A stretch of DNA of 64,000 nucleotides. It comes from Frondihabitans sp. Leaf304 (GTDB lineage Bacteria; Actinomycetota; Actinomycetes; Actinomycetales; Microbacteriaceae). The position numbers and the translations under genes are program-made. Location: contig NZ_LMNV01000002.1 of the NCBI RefSeq assembly GCF_001423105.1, forward strand, positions 1,567,308 through 1,631,307. The letters run 5' to 3'. Of the stretch, positions 24,525 to 33,170 are shown one piece after another; the first letter of the stretch is position 1; the number at the start of each line of letters is the position of its first letter. The notes below the pieces were generated by a model. It did not search any database and was not told where the DNA came from. It saw only the letters and a list, made by a program, of their open reading frames with translations.

Positions 24525-26390
24525 CTAGCCGCGACGGACGATGCGGGCCTCCCACGGGCGCAGAGTCGTCGCCTCTCCGGGGTCGGCGTAGTTGCCCAGA
24601 ACCAAGGATCCGCGCCCCCACGAACCCGACCCGAGCACCGGGGCGTCGAACTCCTCCGACGAGAAGTTGCCCACGACGAGGAGCGAGTCGTCGGCGTGGG
24701 TGCGCGTGAACGCGAAGAGCGTCGGATGGTCGGGCTCGAGGAGCGTGTACGAGCCGAGAGCGACGACCTCGGACGAGTGCCGCAACGCGATGAGCCGACG
24801 GTAGTGCTCAAAGATCGAGCGATCGGACTGGCGATCGGCGTGCACGTTGATGAGAGCGGCGTTCGGGTTCACCGCCAGCCAGGGTGAGCCCGAAGTGAAT
24901 CCCGCCTCGGATCCTTCGGTCCACTGCACCGGAGTGCGCGCGTTGTCGCGCGAGCGGAACCGGAGCGACTCGAGAAGCTCTTCGGGGTCGCGGCCCTCCT
25001 CGCGCTGCTCGGCGAACCAGTTGAGCGATTCGATGTCGCGGTAGTCGTCGATCGAGGCGAATCCGGCGTTCGTCATGCCGATCTCGTCGCCCTGGTAGAC
25101 GTAGGGCGTGCCCCGATGCAGGTGCAGGATCGTCGCGAGCAGAGTCGCCGACTCGAAGCGGAACTCGTCGTCGTCGCCGAAGCGGGAGACCGAGCGCGGC
25201 TGGTCGTGATTGGCGAGGTAGAGGCTGTTCCAGCCGGTGTCGGCGAGGCCTTCCTGCCATCGGCTGAGCGAGCGCTTCAGGTCGCGGAGATCGAGCGGCA
25301 CGTTGTCGAACTTCGAGGCCGGGCCGTGATCGAGCCCGACGTGCTCGAACTGGAACACCATGTCGAGCTCGAGCCGATCTGCGCCAGTGAACAGCTTCGC
25401 GTCGTCGACCGTCACCCCGGGCATCTCGCCGACCGTGATCAGGTCGGCCTCGCGGCCGGCGAACACGCGCTCGTTCATCTCGTGCAGGTACTCGTGGATC
25501 TGCGGGCCCATCGAGAACCCCTCGCTGTCGCTCACGAGGTCGCTCTGAATCTTGGCGATGTGGTTGATGACGTCCATGCGGAAGCCGTCGACACCCCGGT
25601 CGAGCCACCAGTTCATCATCGAGTAGATCGCGTCGCGCACCTCCGGGTTCTCCCAGTTGAGGTCGGGCTGCTTGGGCGCGAAGAGGTGGAGGTAGTACTG
25701 GTCGTCGACCGATCGGTTGACGGTCGATCGGTTGTCAGTCGATCGGTTGTCGGTCGATCGGTTGTCGGCGGGGTCGTCGGTCGATCGGTTGTCGGCGGGG
25801 CCGTCGACTGATCGGTTGTCGGCGTGGTGGTTGATTGATCGGTCGTCGGCGGCTGCGAGCTGCGTCCAGGCCGGGCCGCTGAAGGCGCTGCGCCACAGGT
25901 TCGGCTCGGTGCGGCCATCACGGGGGCTCCGGTCGACGCCGTCGCGCCAGACGTACCAGTCGCGCTTCGGGCTCGTGCGAGACGACTTCGACTCCTGGAA
26001 CCAGGCGTGCTCGTCACTCGTGTGGTTGACGACGAGGTCCATCACGAGTTTGAGGCCGCGTTCGTGCATCTCGGCGAGCAGCAGGTCGAACTCGTCGAGA
26101 GTGCCAAATAACGGGTCGATCTCGCGGTAGTCGCTGATGTCGTAGCCGTTGTCGGCCTGCGGCGAGGTGTAGATGGGCGACAGCCAGACGACGTCGACAC
26201 CCAGGTCGACGAGGTGGTCGAGGTGCTGCCGGATTCCGCCGAGATCGCCGACGCCATCACCATTGGAGTCGGCGAAGCTGCGCGGGTAGATCTGGTAGAC
26301 GACGGCCTTAGTCCACCAGGCGGGCGCGGGTGCGGGTGCTGCTGCTGCTGGTGTAGCGGGCGACTGGGCTGACTCGTCGGCGAGGCTCAT
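24525..26390 (-). CDS. GH13 alpha-glucosidase with a DNRST repeat insertion
   Basis: This 621-residue enzyme belongs to the oligo-1,6-glucosidase/alpha-glucosidase group: WWTKAVVYQIYPRSFADSNGDGVGDLGGI, DLVVNHTSDEH, GFRMDVINHIAK (nucleophile Asp about 272), VGEMPGV (acid/base Glu about 320) and NHDQPR (about 393). Between AFSGPAWTQLAAA and DQYYLHLFAPKQPDLNWENP, where relatives have about ten residues, there are about 45 residues of ADNRST-type repeats (residues about 180-225) encoded by a TCGATCGGTTGTCGG-like 15-bp tandem repeat. An Ala/Pro linker precedes the catalytic domain. PA repeats flank the gene on both sides. Confidence 0.92.
   Translation of the reverse strand: MSLADESAQSPATPAAAAPAPAPAWWTKAVVYQIYPRSFADSNGDGVGDLGGIRQHLDHLVDLGVDVVWLSPIYTSPQADNGYDISDYREIDPLFGTLDEFDLLLAEMHERGLKLVMDLVVNHTSDEHAWFQESKSSRTSPKRDWYVWRDGVDRSPRDGRTEPNLWRSAFSGPAWTQLAAADDRSINHHADNRSVDGPADNRSTDDPADNRSTDNRSTDNRSTVNRSVDDQYYLHLFAPKQPDLNWENPEVRDAIYSMMNWWLDRGVDGFRMDVINHIAKIQSDLVSDSEGFSMGPQIHEYLHEMNERVFAGREADLITVGEMPGVTVDDAKLFTGADRLELDMVFQFEHVGLDHGPASKFDNVPLDLRDLKRSLSRWQEGLADTGWNSLYLANHDQPRSVSRFGDDDEFRFESATLLATILHLHRGTPYVYQGDEIGMTNAGFASIDDYRDIESLNWFAEQREEGRDPEELLESLRFRSRDNARTPVQWTEGSEAGFTSGSPWLAVNPNAALINVHADRQSDRSIFEHYRRLIALRHSSEVVALGSYTLLEPDHPTLFAFTRTHADDSLLVVGNFSSEEFDAPVLGSGSWGRGSLVLGNYADPGEATTLRPWEARIVRRG
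25715..25850. repeat. In-frame 15-bp tandem repeats inside the GH13 gene
   Basis: About nine degenerate copies of GTCGATCGGTTGTCG (with some 24-bp spacing variants) encode DNRSTDNRST-like peptide. The unit is a multiple of three, so length change keeps the frame. Confidence 0.85.
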
Positions 26391-26416
26391 TCGTCAAGCC
26401 TAGGCGCGGGCCCCCT

Positions 26417-26501
26417 GCAAATTTGAAGGAGAAACGCGCTGCCGACCCCCGCCGATCGGCATGAGTCCGTTCGCCCGGGCGCGGATCTCCTTCAAATTCG
26501 G
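26417..26501. repeat. PA palindromic repeat, copy 4
   Basis: Left arm GCAAATTTGAAGGAGAAAC, core CGACCCCCGCCGATCGGC, right arm GGATCTCCTTCAAATTCGG. It touches the stop of the minus-strand gene at 26503 and lies 27 bp upstream of the GH13 start. Confidence 0.85.
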
Positions 26502-26502
26502 G

Positions 26503-26913
26503 TCAGGCGGCGGCGGCGGGCGCGAACTGGGCAGCGCGGCGCGCAGGGCGCAGGCTGACGCGGAACGACCGCGGCACGTCGGCCCCCGCGGCGATGAGCT
26601 CGCGGCCGTCGCGCGGATCGCGGAGCGGCAGCTCACCCGAGAACAGCGGCACGGTGGTGTACCCGGCGGCGGCTTCGCGGGCTGTGACGAGGGGCAGCGC
26701 GCGGCGGCTCAGGGGCAGTGCGATCGCACCGGCGAGCAGCAGCACGAGCGGCAGGCCCACGGGCGAGAGGTCGGCTCGGCCACTGGCGGCGACCGCTAGC
26801 ACGGCCCCGACCAGGCTGAGCACGCCGAGGCCCACGAACGCGACGGCGACCACGGTGACGAGGGACCAGATGTAGGCGGAGGTGCCGCGGACGAGTCCGG
26901 TGACGGGGTTCAT
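26503..26913 (-). CDS. Hypothetical two-helix membrane protein
   Basis: This 136-residue protein has two hydrophobic segments (about residues 10-40 and 48-66) and a soluble C-terminus with TTVPLFSGELPLRDPRDGRELIAAGADVPRSFRVSLRP. I do not recognise a family. The ATG at 26913 (MNPVTGLVRG) begins at the first hydrophobic segment; an open frame continues to 27180 but lies over repeats. Confidence 0.65.
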   Translation of the reverse strand: MNPVTGLVRGTSAYIWSLVTVVAVAFVGLGVLSLVGAVLAVAASGRADLSPVGLPLVLLLAGAIALPLSRRALPLVTAREAAAGYTTVPLFSGELPLRDPRDGRELIAAGADVPRSFRVSLRPARRAAQFAPAAAA

Positions 26914-27029
26914 GCGCAGCTCACTTCTGCCGGGTGACGAGCTGCAGGATCCTGCGCTCCTCTGCCAGATTAGGCACCGCCCGCAACCCGGCGCGCCTCC
27001 ACGTTGGGGTGGCACCCGCGCGGGGGATG

Positions 27030-27150
27030 CTCGCGAGGCCGGCATCGACCCGCATGATCGGCACCGATTCGCGAGGCCCGCACCGACCCGCGCGACCGGC
27101 ACCGACCCGCGCGATCGGCACACACCCCCGCGATCGGCCCAGACCCTCGT
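27030..27150. repeat. Degenerate short tandem repeats
   Basis: About six units resembling CCGACCCGCGCGATCGGCA follow one another. The gap 26914-27222 has no other visible element. Confidence 0.6.
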
Positions 27151-27222
27151 CGCCGGCAGTCGAGGTGGCCCTAGGTCCACCTCAGCAGCCGACTCCGAGG
27201 GTCTAGCCGGAGGACGCCCCGC

Positions 27223-27633
27223 TCAGGCAAGGCCGAGCTGCCGCAGGATGCCCTGCTCGTCGGTCGAGCCCCACCGATCGGAGGCCTTGCCGTCAGTGAA
27301 GCCGATCACCTGCACGTTGCGCACGGTGAAGCGCTTGCCGGTCGCTGCGTGCCCCTGGTACTCGCCGGTGTGGGTGGCCGAGAGGTCGGCGATGGTGATG
27401 TACTTCGTCGGCGTCACGATCGTTTCGAGCTCGGTGCGCTCGACGTCGCTGAACGAGGTGCCGAACTGTTCCCAGAACCAGGCGATTCCGCCTCCTCCGG
27501 CGGGCTGACCGTCGGCGGGGTCGTGGTCGACGAAATCGACGTCGAACCGGTCGCCCATCTCGAGGGAGGTGTCGCGCATCCGCGCCAGCGCATCGATAGT
27601 GGCCTGGCCGCCCTCGGTGATCTCGGTTGCCAT
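27223..27633 (-). CDS. SnoaL-like / NTF2-like protein
   Basis: This 136-residue protein resembles SnoaL-like polyketide-cyclase-fold proteins: a helical N-terminus, VDHDPADGQPAGGGGIAWFWEQFGTSFSDVERTELETIVTPTKYITIADLSATHTGEYQG, and RFTVRNVQVIGFTDGKASDRWGSTDEQGILRQLG. The fold binds small hydrophobic ligands or acts as cyclase/isomerase; function here is unknown. The ATG at 27633 has GAAGGG upstream. Confidence 0.8.
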   Translation of the reverse strand: MATEITEGGQATIDALARMRDTSLEMGDRFDVDFVDHDPADGQPAGGGGIAWFWEQFGTSFSDVERTELETIVTPTKYITIADLSATHTGEYQGHAATGKRFTVRNVQVIGFTDGKASDRWGSTDEQGILRQLGLA

Positions 27634-27828
27634 GGTGGATCCCTTCTCGCCGTGCCCGCGTGGCGACGGCTGTCGTCTTCGCCGAGTCAACGCCCCGCGT
27701 TGTTTATGGGATCAGGATCCGGGGGACGCCGCTCGAAGACCCGAGTCAAGCTGCCGCAAAACGTCTCGCGGTCACACCCGCGCGCCGCGGCGGGTGGGCT
27801 AGTCCGCGAGACGTGTCACGGCGAGCGG

Positions 27829-29658
27829 TCAGGCACCCTGCACGTCGAACGCATCCGCCCGCGCGGGGCCGAGGTCGGCGAGGGCGGCGAACGCCGGGCT
27901 AGGCGCGTCGACCTCGGTTTCGAACAGTACGAGCTCGTTGATACCCGACCGGGTCGCCGGGCCGGGTACGTAGAGGGTGCGCTGCGGCCCGTCGCTCCAA
28001 TACCGCCCGAGCGGGAACCCGTTCACGAACGCGACGCCCTTGCCGAGGCCACCGCTGTCGAGGAACAGGTCGGCGGGAGCCCCGAGCGAGAACTCGAAGC
28101 GCGCGATACCGGGGCCGACGAGAGGCGAAGAAGACATCGAAGGATCCGCCCCGGCCCCGCTCGCTGCCAGCAGATCGAGGTCGAGCGGAAGTGCGGTCCA
28201 CTCGGCGGTGCGTCCGTCCACCGTGACCTCGCCGATCAGCCCCTTGGGCTCGCCGATCCGCTGGTCGTAGTTGACCCGCCCCTGGTCTTCCAGCAGCAAG
28301 ATGAGCTCGGCGCCCGCGGGCAGGGCCAGGCGTCGATCGCCGCGGGCCCGCTCGAGCACGCCGATGCGAACTCCGTCGACGAAGACGATGGCGCGGTCGC
28401 GCACCTCACCGACCTCGAGCACGTGGCCGCCGGACTCGCCCGACGTCAGGGCGCCGGCGACGGGCAGCGCCGCACGGAGCACGAGGTAGCCGCGGTAGAC
28501 GCCGAGCTCGTCGAAGGTGGGCGCGGCGGACGCGGGGGCGAAATGGCCAAGTCGACCGAGAACGCCGAGCAGAGGCGTCGACCCGGCCACCTCGACGACC
28601 GGCACGGGTGCCGGGGTGTGAGCCGTGGGATCCTCGAGGCTCCTGGAGTCGTCGAAGTCGAGATCGGGCACGTCGGTGTACTTCGCGAAGACTTCGCGGA
28701 AGGCGAAGTACTTCTCAGTGAGCCGGCCCGCCTCGTCGATCGGTGCGTCGTAGTCGTAGCTCGTGATGGTGGGCTCGTAGACGCCCTTGTCGTTGGCCCC
28801 GTTCGTGAAGCCGAAGTTCGTGCCGCCGTGCACCATGTAGAGGTTGACCGACGCTCCGAGGGCGAGCAGCTCGTCGAGATCACTCGCCTGCGCCTCGGCG
28901 GGCGTGGTGTGGTGCACACCGCCCCAGTGGTCGAACCAGCCGTTCCAGTACTCGGAGCTCATCAGCGGCCCCGTCGGCTGCGCTGCACGCAGGGTGGCCA
29001 GGCGTTCGGGGCTGCGGGAGCCGAACGAGCCGGTCTTCAGCAGGTCGGGCAGCGAGCCGTTGCGGAGCATGTCGGGCTCGGGCTGGTCGACCGTGGTGAG
29101 CGGAACGTCGATGCCGGCGTCGCGGGTGAGGTCGACGAGGGCGCGGAGGTAGGCGGCGTCGGAGCCGTACGCGCCGTACTCGTTTTCGATCTGGACGAGC
29201 ACAACCGGCCCGCCGTGGTCGATCTGCCTCGGCACGACGATCTCGTAGACGCGCCGGAGATAGGTCTCGACGGCCGCCAGGAAGAGGGGCTCGGAGCGTC
29301 GGACGCCGACGCTGGGGTCGCGGAACAGCCAGCCCGGAAGGCCGCCGTTGTCGTACTCGGCGCAGATGTAGGGGCCGGGCCGGACGATGGCGTGCATTCC
29401 GGCCTCGTGCACGAGATCGAGGAAGGCGCCGAGGTCGAGCCGGCCGTCGGTGATCCACTCGTCGGGCGTCGGTGCGTGGTCGTTCCACGGCACGTACGTC
29501 TCGATGGTGTTGAGGCCGAGGAGCCGGGCCTTGTGGATGCGATCGGCCCAGTGCTCGGGGTGGATGCGGAAGTAGTGGAGAGCCCCGGAGAGGATCCGAT
29601 GCGGGCGCCCGTCGAGGAGGAAGGCGTCGTCGCCGATCGTGAAGCGGCTCGTGGTCAT
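27829..29658 (-). CDS. Beta-galactosidase, glycoside hydrolase family 35
   Basis: This 609-residue enzyme has GH35 signatures: DGRPHRILSGALHYFRIHPEHW, GLNTIETYVPWNDHAP, IENEYGAYG (acid/base Glu about 158) and MSSEYWNGWFDHWGG (nucleophile Glu about 234), followed by C-terminal jelly-roll domains with FVNGFPLGRYWS. There is no signal peptide, so it acts inside the cell on imported beta-galactosides. It follows the sugar ABC importer genes on the same strand and is separated from the binding-protein gene by a hairpin that may reduce but not abolish read-through. Confidence 0.93.
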   Translation of the reverse strand: MTTSRFTIGDDAFLLDGRPHRILSGALHYFRIHPEHWADRIHKARLLGLNTIETYVPWNDHAPTPDEWITDGRLDLGAFLDLVHEAGMHAIVRPGPYICAEYDNGGLPGWLFRDPSVGVRRSEPLFLAAVETYLRRVYEIVVPRQIDHGGPVVLVQIENEYGAYGSDAAYLRALVDLTRDAGIDVPLTTVDQPEPDMLRNGSLPDLLKTGSFGSRSPERLATLRAAQPTGPLMSSEYWNGWFDHWGGVHHTTPAEAQASDLDELLALGASVNLYMVHGGTNFGFTNGANDKGVYEPTITSYDYDAPIDEAGRLTEKYFAFREVFAKYTDVPDLDFDDSRSLEDPTAHTPAPVPVVEVAGSTPLLGVLGRLGHFAPASAAPTFDELGVYRGYLVLRAALPVAGALTSGESGGHVLEVGEVRDRAIVFVDGVRIGVLERARGDRRLALPAGAELILLLEDQGRVNYDQRIGEPKGLIGEVTVDGRTAEWTALPLDLDLLAASGAGADPSMSSSPLVGPGIARFEFSLGAPADLFLDSGGLGKGVAFVNGFPLGRYWSDGPQRTLYVPGPATRSGINELVLFETEVDAPSPAFAALADLGPARADAFDVQGA

Positions 29659-29690
29659 GGGGTCTCTCTCAGAGTCGGAGGACGGAGAAC

Positions 29691-29715
29691 GGGTGCGACC
29701 GAAGTGGTCGCACCC
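29691..29715 (-). terminator. Perfect hairpin between importer and GH35 genes
   Basis: GGGTGCGACC-GAAGT-GGTCGCACCC is a perfect 10-bp stem. In the middle of an operon such a hairpin often sets expression ratios, with high binding-protein and lower enzyme levels. Confidence 0.65.
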
Positions 29716-29757
29716 GCTCCGTGACTGTGGTGCTGGTCGAACGCAGTGCTGGTGGGG

Positions 29758-31101
29758 CTACTTGGCTGTGACGGTGAAGCCCTGCTCGTTGCCGTACTTC
29801 ACGAGCGCCGTCTGCCAGGCCTTCAGACCGGTGTTGATGTCGGAGAAGTCGGCGTACGACTGACCGACGGTGTCGGCGTAGATGCTGTTCGCGTAGACCT
29901 GGAAGGGCAGGTACTTCCAGCCGGAGGCGACCGAGTCGGACGAGCTCTTGAGCACCTCGTTGATGGCCTGTCCACCGAAGTAGTCAGGCTTCGTGGCGAG
30001 GAATTCACTCGAGTCGAGCGTGGCGGTCGTCGACGGGAATCCGCCCGAGGCGAGGAACGTGTTGACGCTGTCGTCGCTCGAGTTCAGCCACTTGACGAAT
30101 CCGGCCGCGAGAGCCTGGTTCTTCGACTGCTTCATGACGACCTGTGCGCCACCGCCGTTCTCGGCCGTGACAGCGGTCTTGCCGTCGTAGGTCGGGATCG
30201 GAGCGACAGCCCAGTCACCCGAGCCGGCCTTGGCACCCGACTCGATGACGCCGGGGAACCAGGCACCGGTGATCTGGGTCGCGATCTCGCCGCCGGCGAG
30301 CTGCTTGTACCAGTCGTCGGTGAAGCCGGGGGTCTGGGCGAGGAGCTTGTTCTCGACGAGCTCGTTCCAGGTGTCGGCCCACTTCTTGGTGCCCGCATCC
30401 TGCAGGTTGATCGACACCTTGCTGCCGTCGACCTCGAACGGACGGCCGCCGGCCTGCCAGATCATGCTCGTAGTGAAGCCGGCGTCACCGGTGTCGGAGT
30501 TGATGTATGCCTTGGGGTCGGCCTTGTGCAGCTTCTTCGCGGCGGCGATGTACTCGTCCCACGTCTTCGGCACCTGGATGGAGTACTTCTCGAAGAGCGT
30601 CTTGTTGTAGAACATGGCCATGGGGCCGGAGTCCTGAGGCAGGCCGTAGAGCTTGCCGTCGAGCGACACCGAGCCCCAGGTGCCGCTGGTGTACTTGCTC
30701 TTCAGGTCGTTGAAGCCGTACTGGGTGAGGTCGGTCAGCGAGTCGGCGAGAGCGAACTGGGGCAGCGCGAAGTACTCGACCTGAGCGACGTCGGGCGCCC
30801 CGGATCCTGCCTTGACGGAGTTCTGGAGCTTCGTGTACTCGTCGGTGCCGGTACCGGCGTTGACGAGCTTGACGGTGACCTTCGGGTAGGCCTTCTCGAA
30901 GGCCTTGACCTGGGCTGCCGCGGACGGGGTCCACGACCAGTAGGTCAGGGTTCCGCCGGCTTTGAGGGCGGCGTCGACCTGGCCGGCGTTTCCGCCATCG
31001 TTCGATGAGCCGCCGCCGCTGTTCGAGCAGCCGGTGAGAGCTGCGGTTACTGCGATCGTGGTGACTGCGGCACCGACGATCGTCCTCAAGCGCTTGTGCA
31101 T
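29758..31101 (-). CDS. Sugar ABC transporter substrate-binding lipoprotein
   Basis: This 447-residue family 1 extracellular solute-binding protein has a lipoprotein signal ending LTGC (Cys about 25), then LTYWSWTPSAAAQVKAFEKAYPKVTVKLVNAGTGTDEYTKLQNSVKAGSGAPDVAQVEY, typical of maltose/lactose-type binding proteins. It delivers sugar to the permeases encoded upstream. The ATG at 31101 has GAAAGGATCC upstream. Association with two beta-galactosidases suggests beta-galactoside substrates (inference). Confidence 0.92.
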   Translation of the reverse strand: MHKRLRTIVGAAVTTIAVTAALTGCSNSGGGSSNDGGNAGQVDAALKAGGTLTYWSWTPSAAAQVKAFEKAYPKVTVKLVNAGTGTDEYTKLQNSVKAGSGAPDVAQVEYFALPQFALADSLTDLTQYGFNDLKSKYTSGTWGSVSLDGKLYGLPQDSGPMAMFYNKTLFEKYSIQVPKTWDEYIAAAKKLHKADPKAYINSDTGDAGFTTSMIWQAGGRPFEVDGSKVSINLQDAGTKKWADTWNELVENKLLAQTPGFTDDWYKQLAGGEIATQITGAWFPGVIESGAKAGSGDWAVAPIPTYDGKTAVTAENGGGAQVVMKQSKNQALAAGFVKWLNSSDDSVNTFLASGGFPSTTATLDSSEFLATKPDYFGGQAINEVLKSSSDSVASGWKYLPFQVYANSIYADTVGQSYADFSDINTGLKAWQTALVKYGNEQGFTVTAK

Positions 31102-31194
31102 GAGGGATCCTTTCACTTCGTTGTGTGGGTAGGGAGGGTGGGAATGACTTGTGTGGGTTGGTGAGGGGAGGGATTGCTGGGGGAAATTGCTGGT

Positions 31195-32142
31195 CTACTG
31201 CTTCACGCCGCCGGCGCCGAGGCCCGACTGCCAGTAGCGCTGGAGGAGCAGGAAGATGATGACGATCGGCACGATTGTGATCAGCGAGCCGGTGACGACC
31301 AGGTTGTAGATCGGGTCGGCGGCGACGCCGTTCGCCTGCTGCGACCACTGGTTGAGGCCGACGGTCAGCGGGTACCACTTCGGGTCGCTGAGCATGATCA
31401 GCGGGAGGAAGTAGTTGTTCCAGGTCGCGACGACCGAGAACAGCAGCACCGTGACGATGCCGGGCGTCAGCAGCCGGATCGCGATCGTAAAGAAGATGCG
31501 GATCTCGCCGGCCCCGTCGATGCGGGCCGCTTCGAGCAGCTCTTCGGGGATCGCGTCGACCGCGTACGTCCAGACCAGGTAGAGACCGAACGGGCTGATG
31601 AGCGACGGAAGGATGATCGCCCACGGGGTGTTCGTCAGGCCGATGTTCGAGAAGAGCAGGAACGTCGGCACGGCAAGGGCTGTACCCGGGATGGCGATCG
31701 AGCCGAGCACGATGGCGAACACCGCACGTCGACCGGTGAAGCGGAACTTCGCGAGACCGTAGCCGGCGAGGGTCGCGAGCAGCGTCGCTCCCCCGGCACC
31801 GACCACTACGTAGAGCAGCGTGTTGCGGAACCAGGTGACGAAGATGCCGTTGTTGTAAGTGAAGACCTGCTGGATGTTGTCGAACAGGTGGAAGCCGTCG
31901 CCGAACCAGAGGCCGAACGACGCCAGCAAGGAGTCTTGCGACTTCGTCGAGTTGACGACGAGGTAGAACAGCGGCACGAGCGAGTAGACGAGGAAGATCA
32001 CCATGATCGCGGTGAGGCCGCGCGACTTCTTCTCGCGGTAGCCACTGGGGCCGGGCCGGTCACGACGAGAGCGTTTCGACGGACCGCCGGATCCTCGGCC
32101 CTGTTCTTCGGGGATGACCTCGGGGCTGGTCAGGGTGCTCAT
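31195..32142 (-). CDS. Sugar ABC transporter permease (MalG-like)
   Basis: This 315-residue inner-membrane protein has six hydrophobic segments and the EAA loop EELLEAARIDGAGEIRIFFTIAIRLLTPGI for contact with the ATPase. A basic, Gly-rich N-terminal tail precedes helix 1. Its start overlaps the previous permease's stop by 4 bp. No ATPase gene is present; actinobacterial importers of this kind usually share MsiK. Confidence 0.93.
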   Translation of the reverse strand: MSTLTSPEVIPEEQGRGSGGPSKRSRRDRPGPSGYREKKSRGLTAIMVIFLVYSLVPLFYLVVNSTKSQDSLLASFGLWFGDGFHLFDNIQQVFTYNNGIFVTWFRNTLLYVVVGAGGATLLATLAGYGLAKFRFTGRRAVFAIVLGSIAIPGTALAVPTFLLFSNIGLTNTPWAIILPSLISPFGLYLVWTYAVDAIPEELLEAARIDGAGEIRIFFTIAIRLLTPGIVTVLLFSVVATWNNYFLPLIMLSDPKWYPLTVGLNQWSQQANGVAADPIYNLVVTGSLITIVPIVIIFLLLQRYWQSGLGAGGVKQ

Positions 32143-33077
32143 CGGTTCTCCTGTCGCGTGCCGCGGACCTGGACGATGTAGGCGATGACGGCGGTGATGA
32201 CGCCCATCACGATCGCGACGGTGGCGGAGTAGTTGAACTGCTGGCCGGCGAACGAGAGGTTGTAGGCGTACATGTTCGGGGTGAAGAAGGTGCCGATCAC
32301 GTTCGGCGCCAGGGTCTTGAGCAGGTTGGGCTCGTTGAAGAGCTGGAAGCTGCCGATGATCGAGAAGATCGAGGCGATCACGATGGCGCCGCGGAGAGCC
32401 GGGAGCTTGATCGAGATGATCGTGCGGAGGCTGCCGGCACCGTCGAGCGACGCCGCCTCGTAGAGCTCGGCCGGGACGACGCGGAGGGCCGCGAAGAAGA
32501 TGATCATGTTGTAGCCCAGGAACTCCCAGGTCACGATGTTGCCGATCGACGTCAGGATCCAGGTCGAGGTGAACGGCTTGAGCAGGTCGCTGCCGAGCAG
32601 ATCGTTGAACGAGCCGGTGAGGCCGAACTGCGGGCCGTAGATGAAGCCCCAGATGAGGGCGGCGACGACGCCGGGCACCGCGTAGGGCAGGAAGATCGCG
32701 ATGCGGAAGAAGCTCGCGGCGTGGAGTCGAGCGCTGTCGAGGGCGAGAGCCGCGACCAGTGCCAGAACGAGCATCACCGGCACCTGGATCACCAGGAAGA
32801 TCAGCACGCGCCCGAAGCTCGACCAGAACTTCGAGTCTTGGAGCAGCTGGATGTAGTTGGCGAGGCCCACGAAGTGGTTGCCGCCGATCAGCTGGTCGCG
32901 GAACAGGCTCAGGTAGATCGCGTAGCCGATCGGCACGATCAACATGAGGATCAGCACCACCATGAACGGAGCGACGAACATCCAGCCCGTCTGCTTGCCG
33001 CGGCCCGTGCGCCGGCGCTTGCGGGGCGTCGGCTCGAGCCGTGCCGCCTTGGCGCCCGTCAGGGTTCCAGAACTCAT
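32139..33077 (-). CDS. Sugar ABC transporter permease (MalF-like)
   Basis: This 312-residue permease has six hydrophobic segments and the EAA loop AELYEAASLDGAGSLRTIISIKLPALRGAI. It is the first gene of the importer operon and is divergent from the LacI-family gene, with two operator-like sites in the 93-bp gap. Confidence 0.93.
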   Translation of the reverse strand: MSSGTLTGAKAARLEPTPRKRRRTGRGKQTGWMFVAPFMVVLILMLIVPIGYAIYLSLFRDQLIGGNHFVGLANYIQLLQDSKFWSSFGRVLIFLVIQVPVMLVLALVAALALDSARLHAASFFRIAIFLPYAVPGVVAALIWGFIYGPQFGLTGSFNDLLGSDLLKPFTSTWILTSIGNIVTWEFLGYNMIIFFAALRVVPAELYEAASLDGAGSLRTIISIKLPALRGAIVIASIFSIIGSFQLFNEPNLLKTLAPNVIGTFFTPNMYAYNLSFAGQQFNYSATVAIVMGVITAVIAYIVQVRGTRQENR

Positions 33078-33097
33078 CGAAACTTCCTCGTCTCCAC

Positions 33098-33115
33098 GAT
33101 GTTTACGTCAACATC
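33098..33115. promoter_or_regulatory. LacI-family operator, importer promoter
   Basis: GATGTTTACGTCAACATC is a near-perfect dyad and shares the TGTTTACG-n2-AACA pattern with the site upstream of lacZ. Confidence 0.75.
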
Positions 33116-33132
33116 ACGGAGGCGACGCTAGC

Positions 33133-33148
33133 ATGGCAACGTCAACAT
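33133..33148. promoter_or_regulatory. LacI-family operator, second site
   Basis: ATGGCAACGTCAACAT contains one intact half-site (ACGTCAACAT) identical to that of the first operator and one diverged half, 23 bp before the LacI start. Confidence 0.55.
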
Positions 33149-33170
33149 CGCCACCGACCTGGAGGAAATC

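Noticed and set aside
24434..26501. Composite transposon formed by two PA copies around the GH13 gene
   Set aside because: The flanking copies are direct repeats, but no transposase or target-site duplication is visible, and other genes have a single PA in the same 3' position. The arrangement is explained by PA lying after two successive genes.
27349..29724. Long plus-strand open frame (about 790 codons) across the GH35 gene
   Set aside because: It is antisense to a clear GH35 enzyme, and the translation shows no domain.
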